Source: Gaiellasilicea sp963765705 (lineage in GTDB: Bacteria > Actinomycetota > Thermoleophilia > Gaiellales > Gaiellaceae). From it: 64,000 bases of DNA. Every line of letters starts with the position of its first letter. Within the stretch, counting starts at the first letter, position 1. Shown one piece after another: positions 1 to 8,931 of this stretch. Below the pieces are notes generated by a model. That model saw nothing but the letters and a program-made list of their open reading frames with translations. It had not been told where the DNA came from and searched no databases. Position numbers and translations under genes: made by a program. Location of the stretch: assembly GCA_963765705.1 (NCBI GenBank), contig CAVXXJ010000011.1, positions 434,001-498,000 on the forward strand. The letters run 5' to 3'.

Positions 1-156
1 GGTGAGAGGGGAGGAGCGAGCGGGTTCGTCCATGGCCACGTGGCACCAGGTGCCGGTACAGCAAGGGGCCGCGGGTGGCCGCGGCACCTGCATCAATCAT
101 GCGGGCGATACCCGGTCTCCGCCCTCCCTCGTTCGGGGGACTCGGTCGCGGCGGTG

Positions 157-176
157 AGTCCCTCGATCGAGGGACT
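157..176. promoter_or_regulatory. Perfect 20-bp palindrome, likely operator of the amino-acid ABC operon
   Basis: The sequence agtccctcgatcgagggact reads identically on both strands and has no central loop, as expected for a site bound by a dimeric regulator. It lies 45-64 bases upstream of the first ABC gene. A second small inverted repeat (aaaccc-t-gggttt) follows at 190-202, closer to the start. No regulator gene is adjacent, so the binding protein is unknown. Bases 1-220 hold no convincing gene. Confidence 0.5.
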
Positions 177-220
177 GGCGGCATCCAGAAAACCCTGGGT
201 TTCCCTGCGAATGCGATGTA

Positions 221-1071
<851 letters not shown>

Positions 1072-1075
<4 letters not shown>

Positions 1076-2008
1076 AGAGGATTCTCCTGGCCACGGTGGG
1101 GGTCGCCCTCGTTGCGGTTTTCGCCGCCGACGATCGGCTTCGCCCAACCCACCGCCGCGACGGGGCCCGCACAGGCGGAAGCGCCAGCACAGGCGGAGGC
1201 GCCTGCACCGCTGCCGAAGCTGCCGGCCGACATCGCCAACCGGAAGCGGTTCATCGTCGGCGTCAAGTGCGACACGCCGCCGTTCGGCTACCTGGACGTT
1301 CGCGGCAAGAACGCCGGCGTCGACGTCGAGATCGCGAAGTGGTTCGCTCGCTACGCCTTCGGCCGCGAGCAGCGCCTGTCGTTCGTCTGTGCGCCGACCG
1401 CTGTGCGGGAGCCGCTGCTGACGGGCGGTCGCGTCGACCTCGTCATCTCGACGTTCACGTACACGGCCGACCGGGACACGCGGATCGACTTCTCCCGGGC
1501 GTACTACAAGGCGACCGGGCGGCTGCTCGTGAAGAACGGCTCGCCGATCCAGTCGCTGAACGACATCCGTGGCCGGAAGATCGCCACGACTCCGGGCTCG
1601 ATCTATGACCGCTGGATGAGGCGCTGCTTCCCGACCGCCGAGGTGCTGGCCGTCGAGAGCGTCACGGCCGCGGTGATCGCGTTCAACCAGGGCCGGGCCG
1701 ACGCGGTCATGTTCGACGACACGTCGCTCGCTCTCCAGGCGGCGACCGACCCGAACGCGAAGCTGACGGACGACCTGTTCCTCGAGGCGCCGTACGGGAT
1801 CGGGATCAGGCAGGGCAACGTCGCCCTGAAGCGCTGGGTCGATGCTCGACTCAACCTGATGAAGCAGAAGGACATCTTCCAGGGGATCATCAGGAACAAC
1901 GTGGCGCCTCGGTTCGTGGCCGCGTTCTCCAGGAACATCCTGCGGCCGAACAACACGTTCACGTATCGGGCGGCATCACTGCCCAGCGTCGACACCGTTT
2001 GTCCGTAG
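1072..2008 (+). CDS. Amino-acid ABC transporter substrate-binding protein (SBP family 3), frameshifted in the signal peptide
   Basis: This is the exported solute-binding protein of the importer. The mature part reads as a family 3 binding protein (motifs VGVKCDTPPFGY, AGVDVEIAKWFA, GGRVDLVISTFTYTADR, GRKIATTPGS, GRADAVMFDD). The natural start is ATG 1072, which overlaps the ATPase stop and gives the signal start MKRILLATVGVALVAVFA. After about 15-20 codons the frame must shift by one base (around 1115-1133, near a TTTT run and a GCC repeat) to continue as TIGFAQPTAA and the rest. Total length (937 bases) is one more than a multiple of three, consistent with one extra base. Without a shift, only a TTG start at 1112 would give a protein, and it would lack the signal peptide. 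A sequencing indel or a real mutation are both possible. Confidence 0.85.
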
Positions 2009-2030
2009 GTCTCACTCGCTCGACTGCAAG

Positions 2031-2061
2031 GGGAAGTGGCCGCCGCGGGCGGCCACTTCCC
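2031..2061 (+). promoter_or_regulatory. Perfect 14-bp hairpin between binding-protein and permease genes
   Basis: The arms gggaagtggccgcc (2031-2044) and ggcggccacttccc (2048-2061) are exact inverted complements around a 3-base loop. The hairpin fills most of the 62-base gap between the binding-protein stop and the first permease start. No U-tract follows, so it is not a classic terminator. In many importers such a structure stabilises the upstream transcript or partly attenuates, giving more binding protein than permease. That role is inferred from position. Confidence 0.6.
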
Positions 2062-2070
2062 TAGCCTGCC

Positions 2071-2748
2071 ATGCTGCTCGCCGTCACCTACGACCTCTGG
2101 GCGTTCGTCTCCGAGAACTGGGAGGAGCTCCTCGACGGTCTGCTCAACACGCTCAAGGTGTCGGCGGTCGCGGTCGCGGGCGCGCTGATCATCGGAGCCG
2201 TGCTCGGCGCGGCCCGCGCGCACCGCATCCCCGTCGTCAGCCAGCTGACGGCGGTCTACGTCGAGATCGTCCGGAACACGCCGATCCTCGTCCAGATCTT
2301 CATGATCTTCTTCGCGCTGCCGCAGTTCGGGGTGACGCTGAATCAGTTCACCGTTGCCTGGCTGTCGGTGATGATCTGGGGCGGGGCATTCAACAGCGAG
2401 AACTTCCGCGCCGGCTTCCAGGCGGTGCCCTACCGCTACCGCGAGGCCGGCGCTGCGCTTGGCTTCAGCCCACGCGAGACCTTCCTCAACGTGACGCTGC
2501 CGATCGGCGGCCGGATCGCGCTCCCGTCGTCGATCAACACCTACATCTCCGTCGTCAAGAACACCTCGCTGATGTACGTGATCGCCTACTCCGAGCTGAC
2601 GACGGCGGCGCAAAACATCAGCGCCCAGTCGCTGGAGACGCTCGAGGCGCTCACCGTTCTCGGCGTCGTCTACCTGACGCTCGTGTGGACGCTCTCGGCC
2701 GCGATTCGCCTGCTCGAGTCACACCTGGCGCTCCCGGAGGGGAGGTGA
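2071..2748 (+). CDS. Amino-acid ABC transporter permease (HisM/GlnP family), first
   Basis: This 225-residue inner-membrane subunit has the architecture of the polar amino-acid permeases: an N-terminal segment, then LLNTLKVSAVAVAGALIIGAVL, the conserved YVEIVRNTPILVQIF stretch, and the EAA loop YREAGAALGFSPRETF that contacts the ATPase. The ATG at 2071 follows directly on the hairpin and has no obvious Shine-Dalgarno. It pairs with the second permease seven bases downstream to form the heterodimeric channel. Confidence 0.92.
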   Translation: MLLAVTYDLWAFVSENWEELLDGLLNTLKVSAVAVAGALIIGAVLGAARAHRIPVVSQLTAVYVEIVRNTPILVQIFMIFFALPQFGVTLNQFTVAWLSVMIWGGAFNSENFRAGFQAVPYRYREAGAALGFSPRETFLNVTLPIGGRIALPSSINTYISVVKNTSLMYVIAYSELTTAAQNISAQSLETLEALTVLGVVYLTLVWTLSAAIRLLESHLALPEGR

Positions 2749-2755
2749 TCGTCTG

Positions 2756-3448
2756 ATGCCCGACTGGGTCGAGCCTGTCTTTCGCTACATCCTCGAGGTG
2801 GGGCTGCCGGCCACCTTGCGCGTGTCGGCGATCGCGGTCGTCGGCAGCGCGGTGATCGGCGTCCTCCTCGGAACGCTGATCACGATCAACCTCGCGCCCC
2901 TCCGGTGGCTGATCCGCTTCTACATCGAGGTCTTCCGCGGCCTGCCGATCCTCGTCACCGTGTTCATGGTCTACTTCGGGCTCCCCGAGATCTCCAGCAC
3001 ATTGAAGTTCGCCCCCCTGACTGGCGCTGCGATCGCGCTCGTCCTCTGGGGCAGCGCCCAGGTCGCCGAGGCCACGCGCGGCGCTGTCCAGTCGATCCCG
3101 CGCGAGCAGCACGAGGCGGCGGCGGCCCTCGGCTTCGGGTGGACCGGCCGTCACCGCTCGGTGATCCTGCCGCAGGCGCTGCGCCGGCTGCTGCCGCCCT
3201 TCGTCAGCCTGCTCGTCAACATCATCCAGAACTCGACGCTGGCGCAGACGATCGGCGGCGTCGAGATCTTGCAGACGGCCAAGTCGCAGAGCGAGCGGCT
3301 GTCGTTTCCGGAGCCGATCGGGATCGGCGAGATCCACGCCTTCGAGATCTTCGCCGGCGTGATGATTCTCTTCTTCGTGATCTCGTTCCCGCTGACACGC
3401 CTCGCGGCGGTGCTCGAGAAGCGTCTCGCCCGCGCCGGCTTCGGCTAA
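2756..3448 (+). CDS. Amino-acid ABC transporter permease (HisM/GlnP family), second
   Basis: This is the second membrane subunit of the importer, 230 residues. It shows the same family marks as its neighbour: LPATLRVSAIAVVGSAVIGVLL, FYIEVFRGLPILVTVF and the EAA loop EQHEAAAALGFGWTGR. It starts seven bases after the first permease stop, behind GGGAGG at 2739-2744, which is a good ribosome-binding site at normal spacing. It is the last gene of the operon; the minus-strand gene beyond ends only five bases after its stop, so the two transcripts converge with no visible terminator. Confidence 0.92.
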   Translation: MPDWVEPVFRYILEVGLPATLRVSAIAVVGSAVIGVLLGTLITINLAPLRWLIRFYIEVFRGLPILVTVFMVYFGLPEISSTLKFAPLTGAAIALVLWGSAQVAEATRGAVQSIPREQHEAAAALGFGWTGRHRSVILPQALRRLLPPFVSLLVNIIQNSTLAQTIGGVEILQTAKSQSERLSFPEPIGIGEIHAFEIFAGVMILFFVISFPLTRLAAVLEKRLARAGFG

Positions 3449-3453
3449 GAGTC

Positions 3454-4410
3454 CTAGAGGCCGGCGGCGATCGAGAGCCGCACGACCAGGGTGAAGCTCC
3501 TGGTCGAGCCGCTCGTGCTCGTGAGCGTGGCGGTGCAGTCGGCCGGGCCGAGGTCGCGCTGGTCGATCGCGAACGCGGTCTTGCCGTGCCGGAGCGTCTT
3601 CAGCGCGACGCGCTTGCCGGCACAGCGAACCTCGAGGGTCGCACGGGCGCCCTTCTCGGCGGCGCCCGCGAACGTCGCGGTTGCGGTGACGCGTCGGTTC
3701 GGCCCGAGCAGGTTGAACGGAATCGCGGTCTTCCGTCGCGGCGCGAGGTTGCCGTCGCGGCTGAGCCTCACCGGCTTGATCACCGGCGGGTGGATCGTCT
3801 CCGGCGGCGGGCCGAGCCCGAGGTCGGCGCGCAGTCCGGCCAGCACCGTCTCGTCCGGCCCGTCGAGCCACATGATGTTGAAGCTCGAGCCGGGAAGCGC
3901 GAGCTGCGCGTAGTCCTCGGCGAAGATCTCGGCGATGCTCCGGTCCCAGCCGAGGATGTAGCTGGTCGCGACGGTGCGCAGGCGGACGAGCTCGGCGACC
4001 CCGCGCGCCCGCCACCACTCGGGCATGCCGTTGGGCTCGCCGACGCCGGTCACCGGCGTCGAGCGGTCGAGGTGATGGCCGAACTCGTGGACCAGCGTGT
4101 GCGCGTTCTCGTCGCTCTGCTCCGCCGGCACGACCATCTTGTTGCGTGAGTAGCAGCCGCTCGCGTTGCGTCCGCAGGTCGTGTGCATCTCGTCCCACGA
4201 GACGATGTCGATCTCCACCGTCGAGATCTCGTTCCCGTGCGGAGCCGCTCGCAACACGGCGGCGTACCACTCGGCGTCGACGCCGTCGACGCGGACGTCG
4301 AAGTGGATCGTCCGGCCCTGGTCGTCCGGTAGGAGCACTTCGCCCGCCAATCCCTCGCCGCTGAAGATGAGCGACGCGAAGACGGACAACAGCAGGAGCA
4401 GCCGGCGCAC
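3454..4410 (-). CDS. Exported zinc-metallopeptidase-like protein (HEFGHH motif), function unknown
   Basis: I chose the GTG at 4410 (about 318 aa) because it opens directly into a signal-peptide-like VRRLLLLLSVFASLIF; an earlier in-frame ATG would place an 18-bp hairpin inside the gene. The protein has HEFGHHLDRS, the HExxH zinc motif, followed about 55 residues later by SIAEIFAEDYAQL, a plausible gluzincin third ligand. The surrounding CGRNASGC suggests a disulfide. The C-terminal third (FNLLGPNRRVTATATFAG onward) looks like a beta-sandwich domain. The likely role is an extracellular or cell-surface peptidase. No substrate or family name can be assigned with confidence, and activity is inferred from the motif only. 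Confidence 0.7.
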   Translation of the reverse strand: MRRLLLLLSVFASLIFSGEGLAGEVLLPDDQGRTIHFDVRVDGVDAEWYAAVLRAAPHGNEISTVEIDIVSWDEMHTTCGRNASGCYSRNKMVVPAEQSDENAHTLVHEFGHHLDRSTPVTGVGEPNGMPEWWRARGVAELVRLRTVATSYILGWDRSIAEIFAEDYAQLALPGSSFNIMWLDGPDETVLAGLRADLGLGPPPETIHPPVIKPVRLSRDGNLAPRRKTAIPFNLLGPNRRVTATATFAGAAEKGARATLEVRCAGKRVALKTLRHGKTAFAIDQRDLGPADCTATLTSTSGSTRSFTLVVRLSIAAGL

Positions 4411-4442
4411 GCCGAGGATGGTAGTGGTCTGCTGGTGGAGGT

Positions 4443-4483
4443 GGTGGGATCCGGCGGCGAGCGTGTCGCCGCCGGATCCCACC
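4443..4483 (-). terminator. 18-bp perfect hairpin, likely terminator of the ThuA-domain gene
   Basis: Bases 4443-4460 are the exact inverted complement of 4466-4483, with a 5-base loop (gcgtg). The hairpin begins 20 bases past the stop of the minus-strand gene at 4504-7632 and ends about 30 bases before the start of the next minus-strand gene. There is no T-run, so termination may need Rho or depend on stem strength alone. Confidence 0.6.
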
Positions 4484-4503
4484 CGTCGTTCACTGCAGCG
4501 TCT

Positions 4504-7500
4504 CTACCTGAAGCCGTCCGCCCAGCTCCTGAGCTCCTGGGCCTTGGCCGCGAGCTTGCCGAGCGCGGCGCCCGCGTCGGGGCAGGTGCCGGTCGCGGCT
4601 GACCTGCAGTTGACCGGCTTCTTCGTCTGGGCGATGAACCCGTCGAGGTAGCCGATCGCCTTGCCGTAGTTGCCCGCGTCGAACTCGGTCTTCGCGCTGG
4701 CCAGCTTCGAGCTGAGCACCGCGTTGCCGGCGTCGTTGACGTTGCCGGCTGCGACCGCGGCCGCGAGCAGCTCAGCCACCTCGTTGTAGGTGACGCAGTT
4801 GAGGTAGCCGACGCCCGCAGTCCACTTGACCGCGGCCAGCATCTGCTGCTGGAACCAGGCCGCGGTGTTGAACTGCCAGCTGTGGTTCAGCGTCGTCGTG
4901 AACGAGCGGCCGCCGTCGAAGTTCCGGCACCACACCATCGCGTGCTTGTCGGTGTTCATCAACGCGCCGGTCCCGTAGCCGAGCTGGCCGACGAGCGAGT
5001 CCTCGTTCTCGTACACGAGCGGGTGCGCGATCCCGGTCGACACCGGGTCGCGGTTCGTGTTGTACAGCTCGTCCACCGTGTAGAACCTGTCGGGCATCGC
5101 CGCTGTCGCCGTGCTGCTCGGGTCGGCGTTGACGAGCTCGACGTGGCCCCCCGACTCGGTGTCGATCAGGATCCCGCCCTGGTTGCTGCCGTGGTTGGTG
5201 AAGCCGGCCCCGACGAGGTCCATGTACCAGGGCACGTTCTGCATCGAGTCGGTTCCGCCGTGGATCGCGATGACGCCGCCGCCGGCGCGGACGAACGCCT
5301 GCAGATTCGTGAACTCGGTGAAGTTCAGGCCGGCCGCGTTGAGGCCAACCGTCGAGTTCAAGACGATCGTCTTGTACTGGCTCAGCGTCGCCAGATCGAG
5401 GAACGGATTCGTCGTCAGTGAGACGCCGGCGGGCGTCTGCCGTCCCGGAGACGTCGCGAGCGGCGGATCCCAGATGTCGACGTCGAAGCCGTTCTCGGAG
5501 CCGAGCTTCTGGAACATCGCATGCGCGTCGACGATCGCCTGGTGGCGGAAGCCCCCGGCACTGCCGTCGACGAGGATCTTGTACGTCGCCCCCGGGGTGG
5601 CCACGAACGGGGTCGGGTTCCAGAACACGCGGATCGCCTGGTCGCCCGGGTCCGCCGCGCCGACGGTCACACCGGTGCCGGCTGTATTCACCGACTCGCC
5701 CTTCACCTGCTCGATCAGCGCCTTGCCCGCGCTGATCAGCGCGGCCTTCTCGACGCCCTTGACGTTGTCGTGCACGGCTGCGTTGAACTGCTGCAGCGCG
5801 TCGATCGTGCCCGCGGTGTTGCCGGCCGTGTTCGCCGCAGCCGCGCTCGCCAGCAGCGCCTTCAGGTTCGCGACCACCGCCGGATCGACGAACGGACGCG
5901 GGTTCGAGGCCGCGGATCCGGAGGCGTGCGCCTTCGTCAGCGGAGCGCTCAGGATCACGTTCGCAAGCGACGTCGCCGTCCCGGCGGCGTGCGCCTTCGT
6001 CAGCGGAGCGGTCAGGATCACGTTCGGCTCCGGCGCGGGCGGCACCGGGACTATGTGGCTCTTGACCGCGATGACCTCGAGATTCGCACCCGTGTCGAGC
6101 ACGATCGGCTGGAGCGCGATCGGGCCGTTCACCGTCGGCGCATTCGGGCCGCTGGTCGCGGTTGTGTAGCTCGCCAGCCGGACTGCAGTCGCGCCGGCGG
6201 CAGCGGCGGCCGACAGCGTCGTGTTGTGCGTCGCCGGTGGGATCAGCTGCCGCGCGATCGTGCCCGTCTCCTGGTTGTCGCCCGTGTCGAGCACTAGCGT
6301 CTGGCCGGCCCGGAAGCCGAACGGGGTTTGCAGCCGCACGGCGGTTGCGCCCACCGCCGTCGCACCGTTCAGCGTCGTCGACAGCGCATTGCTCGCGTAC
6401 TGCGTCAGCACCGTGTCGAGGTCGGCGAACGAGGTCGTGACCACGAACGTGTTCGTGTGCTTGGCCACGCTCCCGGCCGTGTCCTGTAGCGCCACCGTCT
6501 GCACGTGCTTGCCGACCGTCAGCCGGTTCAGGGGAAGGGTCCTCGGGATCATGAACTGGCCGTCCAGCGTCATTCGCCGAGGCGCGGCGCCGCCGGCGCC
6601 GTTCGAGACCGTGTCGGTTGCGTCGCGCAGGCGAGGATCCGTGCGAAGCGGGGTCAGCGTCTGCGACTGCAGGATCATCCCGCCCACGATCGACGGCAGG
6701 TAGACCGCCGAGCCGGACAGGTGCGTCTTCGCCACCGGCGCCGCGAGTACGACGTTCGCGCCCGGCGCGGGAGGCGTGGGCGTCACGATGCTCGCGATCG
6801 TCACCAGCTCGGCGTTCACACCCTGGTCGAGCTGGAGCAGGTCGCCGACGGCCCGGCCCGTCGTGCTCGCCAACCGGAGCTGTGTGTCGCCCGGCGCAGC
6901 AGCGGGCGCGCCCGCGGTCGCCGAGTTCGGCTGCAGCGTCGTCGCCTGAATCGCCCACGTCGCCATCGGGCCATTCGTGTCGATCAGCAGTGCGATCGTC
7001 AGGTAGGTCGCGATCCCCTGCACTGCGGCGGCTGCCGCGTGCGCGTTCGCCAGCGGTGCCGTCAGCGTGACGTTGGGAGCCGGCGAGGCCGGAGCAGGTG
7101 TGACGATCGTCGCGATCGTCACGGTCTCCTGAGCCGCGCCGGTGTCGATCACCAGCAGGTCACCGGCGCTGCGGCCCGTCGTGCTCGTCAAGCGGACCTC
7201 CGTTGCGCCGGCTGCAGCCGGCTGGTTCAAAGTGGTGTTCGCGATCGCGCCGCGGGAGAAGTTGCCGGAGCTGTCGACCGCGCGGTAGCGCACGGTCGTG
7301 TTGCCCTCCTGCGACAGCGCCACGGCGGCGGTTGCCGACGGGCCTTCCGTGACCGGCACGTCGACGTAGGTGACGCCGCCGTCGAGCGAGTACTGGAACT
7401 TCGAGACGGCAACGTCGTCCGTCGCCGACAGATTCAGCGTCTGCGGCGTGGTGATCCGCCAGTTGTTGTTGCCGTTCGGCGCCGCCGAGAACGTTCCGGC

Positions 7501-7632
7501 TGCCAGCACCGGCGCTGCCGAGTCGGCTGCTCCTGCCGGAGCCACACTGACGACCATCGTCAGGAGGGCGCCGACGACGGCGACCCATCCGACCGCGCGC
7601 CGTCCACCAATCCTGTTTCGCACGTGCAACAT
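4504..7632 (-). CDS. Large secreted repeat protein with a ThuA-like domain
   Basis: The start ATG at 7632 is preceded by gggGAG about eight bases upstream and gives 1,042 aa with a signal peptide (VGWVAVVGALLTMVVSVAPAGAA). An Ig-like segment (LSATDDVAVSKFQYSLDGG) comes first. Then follow about four imperfect copies of a roughly 60-residue unit, each with a core like AGDLLVIDTGAAQETVTIA and ending NVTLTAPLANAHAA. From about residue 690 to 935 comes a ThuA-type glutamine-amidotransferase-like fold (GFRHQAIVDAHAMFQKLG, YKTIVLNSTVG, GGGVIAIHGGTD, NHSWQ). A helical region near the C-terminus ends the protein. ThuA domains often occur with sugar catabolism, and a Gfo/Idh dehydrogenase is divergent from this gene. 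The repeats are unassigned; they may be adhesion or spacer modules. Confidence 0.8.
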   Translation of the reverse strand: MLHVRNRIGGRRAVGWVAVVGALLTMVVSVAPAGAADSAAPVLAAGTFSAAPNGNNNWRITTPQTLNLSATDDVAVSKFQYSLDGGVTYVDVPVTEGPSATAAVALSQEGNTTVRYRAVDSSGNFSRGAIANTTLNQPAAAGATEVRLTSTTGRSAGDLLVIDTGAAQETVTIATIVTPAPASPAPNVTLTAPLANAHAAAAAVQGIATYLTIALLIDTNGPMATWAIQATTLQPNSATAGAPAAAPGDTQLRLASTTGRAVGDLLQLDQGVNAELVTIASIVTPTPPAPGANVVLAAPVAKTHLSGSAVYLPSIVGGMILQSQTLTPLRTDPRLRDATDTVSNGAGGAAPRRMTLDGQFMIPRTLPLNRLTVGKHVQTVALQDTAGSVAKHTNTFVVTTSFADLDTVLTQYASNALSTTLNGATAVGATAVRLQTPFGFRAGQTLVLDTGDNQETGTIARQLIPPATHNTTLSAAAAAGATAVRLASYTTATSGPNAPTVNGPIALQPIVLDTGANLEVIAVKSHIVPVPPAPEPNVILTAPLTKAHAAGTATSLANVILSAPLTKAHASGSAASNPRPFVDPAVVANLKALLASAAAANTAGNTAGTIDALQQFNAAVHDNVKGVEKAALISAGKALIEQVKGESVNTAGTGVTVGAADPGDQAIRVFWNPTPFVATPGATYKILVDGSAGGFRHQAIVDAHAMFQKLGSENGFDVDIWDPPLATSPGRQTPAGVSLTTNPFLDLATLSQYKTIVLNSTVGLNAAGLNFTEFTNLQAFVRAGGGVIAIHGGTDSMQNVPWYMDLVGAGFTNHGSNQGGILIDTESGGHVELVNADPSSTATAAMPDRFYTVDELYNTNRDPVSTGIAHPLVYENEDSLVGQLGYGTGALMNTDKHAMVWCRNFDGGRSFTTTLNHSWQFNTAAWFQQQMLAAVKWTAGVGYLNCVTYNEVAELLAAAVAAGNVNDAGNAVLSSKLASAKTEFDAGNYGKAIGYLDGFIAQTKKPVNCRSAATGTCPDAGAALGKLAAKAQELRSWADGFR

Positions 7633-7773
7633 CACCCTGCTCCCCTCGCTCGCTGGAGGCCGTCGGCTCACCCATCAACAGCGGCGGAGCGCCGCGGCAC
7701 TTTGCTGTAGAACGCACGATCTCACCGACTTCTGCAAATGTCAAGCAAAAGTGTGTTCGGTGCGCGCATAAGC

Positions 7774-7787
7774 TAGATTTGGCCTGA
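7774..7787 (+). promoter_or_regulatory. TAGATT -10 box, leaderless promoter of the Gfo/Idh gene
   Basis: TAGATT at 7774-7779 ends seven bases before the ATG at 7787, and no Shine-Dalgarno is present. Transcription would therefore start at or next to the A of the ATG. No good -35 is visible. The same arrangement recurs at glpK and at the hydroxylase FAD subunit. The 154 bases between this gene and the ThuA gene also hold a weak inverted pair (cactttgct / agcaaaagtg). Confidence 0.45.
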
Positions 7788-8911
7788 TGACTTCTGCTGC
7801 CGTCGTCGGAACGGGGTTCATCGGCGCCGTCCACGTCGAGGCGCTGCGCCGCCTCGGCGTGCCGGTCCTCGGCGTCGTGGGCTCGTCGCCGGGACGGGCG
7901 CGGCAGAAGACTGGGCTGCCGGAGCCGTACGAGAGCTTCGAGGCGATGCTCGAGGACGACCGGGTGCGTGTCGTCCATCTGACGACTCCCAACCACCTCC
8001 ACTACGCACAGGCGAAGGCCGTCCTCGCGGCCCGCAAGCATGTCGTCTGCGAGAAGCCGCTCGCGCTCACGTCGACGGAGTCGGCTGAGCTGCTCCACCT
8101 CGCCGAGGAGAGCGGTCTCGTCCACTGTACGAACTACAACGTCCGCTTCTATCCGCACCTGCACGAGGCGCGCCAGCGTGTGCTCGACGGGGAGCTCGGC
8201 CAGGTGTGGAACGTCCACGGCACCTACCTGCAGGACTGGCTCCACCAGGTCACCGACTGGAACTGGCGCCTCGATCCGGAGCTGGGCGGCTCGCTCCGCG
8301 CCGTCGCCGACATCGGCACTCACTGGCTCGATCTGACCAGCTGGATCACCGGTCGCCGGGTCGCTGCGGTCTTCGCCGACCTGTACACCGTGCATCCGGT
8401 GCGGCACGTGCCGACCGGACCGGTCGAGACCTACGCCGACGCGGGCGCAGTCGAGCGCGTCGACCGGCCAATGGCGACCGAGGACGTCGCGCACGTGCTC
8501 CTGCGCTACGAGGACGGCACGCGCGGCCAGGTGACGATCTCGCAGGTCAGCGCAGGGCGGAAGAACCACCTCTCCTTCGAGCTCGACGGCTCGAAGGGTG
8601 CGCTTGCCTGGAGCTCGGAGCGGCACGAGGAGCTCTGGCTCGGCCATCGCGACCGCCCCAACGAGATCCTGCTCCGCGACCCGGCGCTGATGAGCGGTCC
8701 GCTCCGCGGCGACTATCCCGGCGGTCACGCGGAGGGCTTCACCGACACGTTCAAGCAGCTCTACAGAACCGTCTACGCAGCCGTAGAGGAGGGACGCGTG
8801 CCGGCAGAACCGGACTTCCCGACCTTCGCGGACGGGCACGAGGAGATCGTGCTCGGCGAGGCGATCGCCCGCTCGGCGGCCGAGGAGCGCTGGATCGAGG
8901 TGGAGCGGTGA
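7787..8911 (+). CDS. Gfo/Idh/MocA family NAD(P)-dependent oxidoreductase
   Basis: This 374-residue enzyme has an N-terminal Rossmann fold (VGTGFIGAVHVEALRRLG), the family's CEKPLAL motif, in which the lysine is catalytic, and the C-terminal alpha/beta domain with GGSLRAVADIGTHWLDL carrying the DxxxH catalytic pair. Family members oxidise or reduce sugars, inositols and sugar derivatives using NAD(P). It is divergent from the ThuA-domain gene and convergent with the ROK regulator that ends 20 bases away. A role in carbohydrate catabolism is likely, but the substrate is not identifiable. Confidence 0.92.
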   Translation: MTSAAVVGTGFIGAVHVEALRRLGVPVLGVVGSSPGRARQKTGLPEPYESFEAMLEDDRVRVVHLTTPNHLHYAQAKAVLAARKHVVCEKPLALTSTESAELLHLAEESGLVHCTNYNVRFYPHLHEARQRVLDGELGQVWNVHGTYLQDWLHQVTDWNWRLDPELGGSLRAVADIGTHWLDLTSWITGRRVAAVFADLYTVHPVRHVPTGPVETYADAGAVERVDRPMATEDVAHVLLRYEDGTRGQVTISQVSAGRKNHLSFELDGSKGALAWSSERHEELWLGHRDRPNEILLRDPALMSGPLRGDYPGGHAEGFTDTFKQLYRTVYAAVEEGRVPAEPDFPTFADGHEEIVLGEAIARSAAEERWIEVER

Positions 8912-8931
8912 CGCGCTCCGGCGCGCAGGCT

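Noticed and set aside
1..220. Coding sequence before the ABC operon (ORFs 40-897 plus and 97-615 minus)
   Set aside because: Both are out-of-frame readings of the ABC ATPase gene with no domain of their own.
4411..4482. N-terminal extension of the zincin to ATG 4482
   Set aside because: The extension overlaps an 18-bp hairpin that fits as the terminator of the upstream gene, and GTG 4410 opens directly into a signal peptide.
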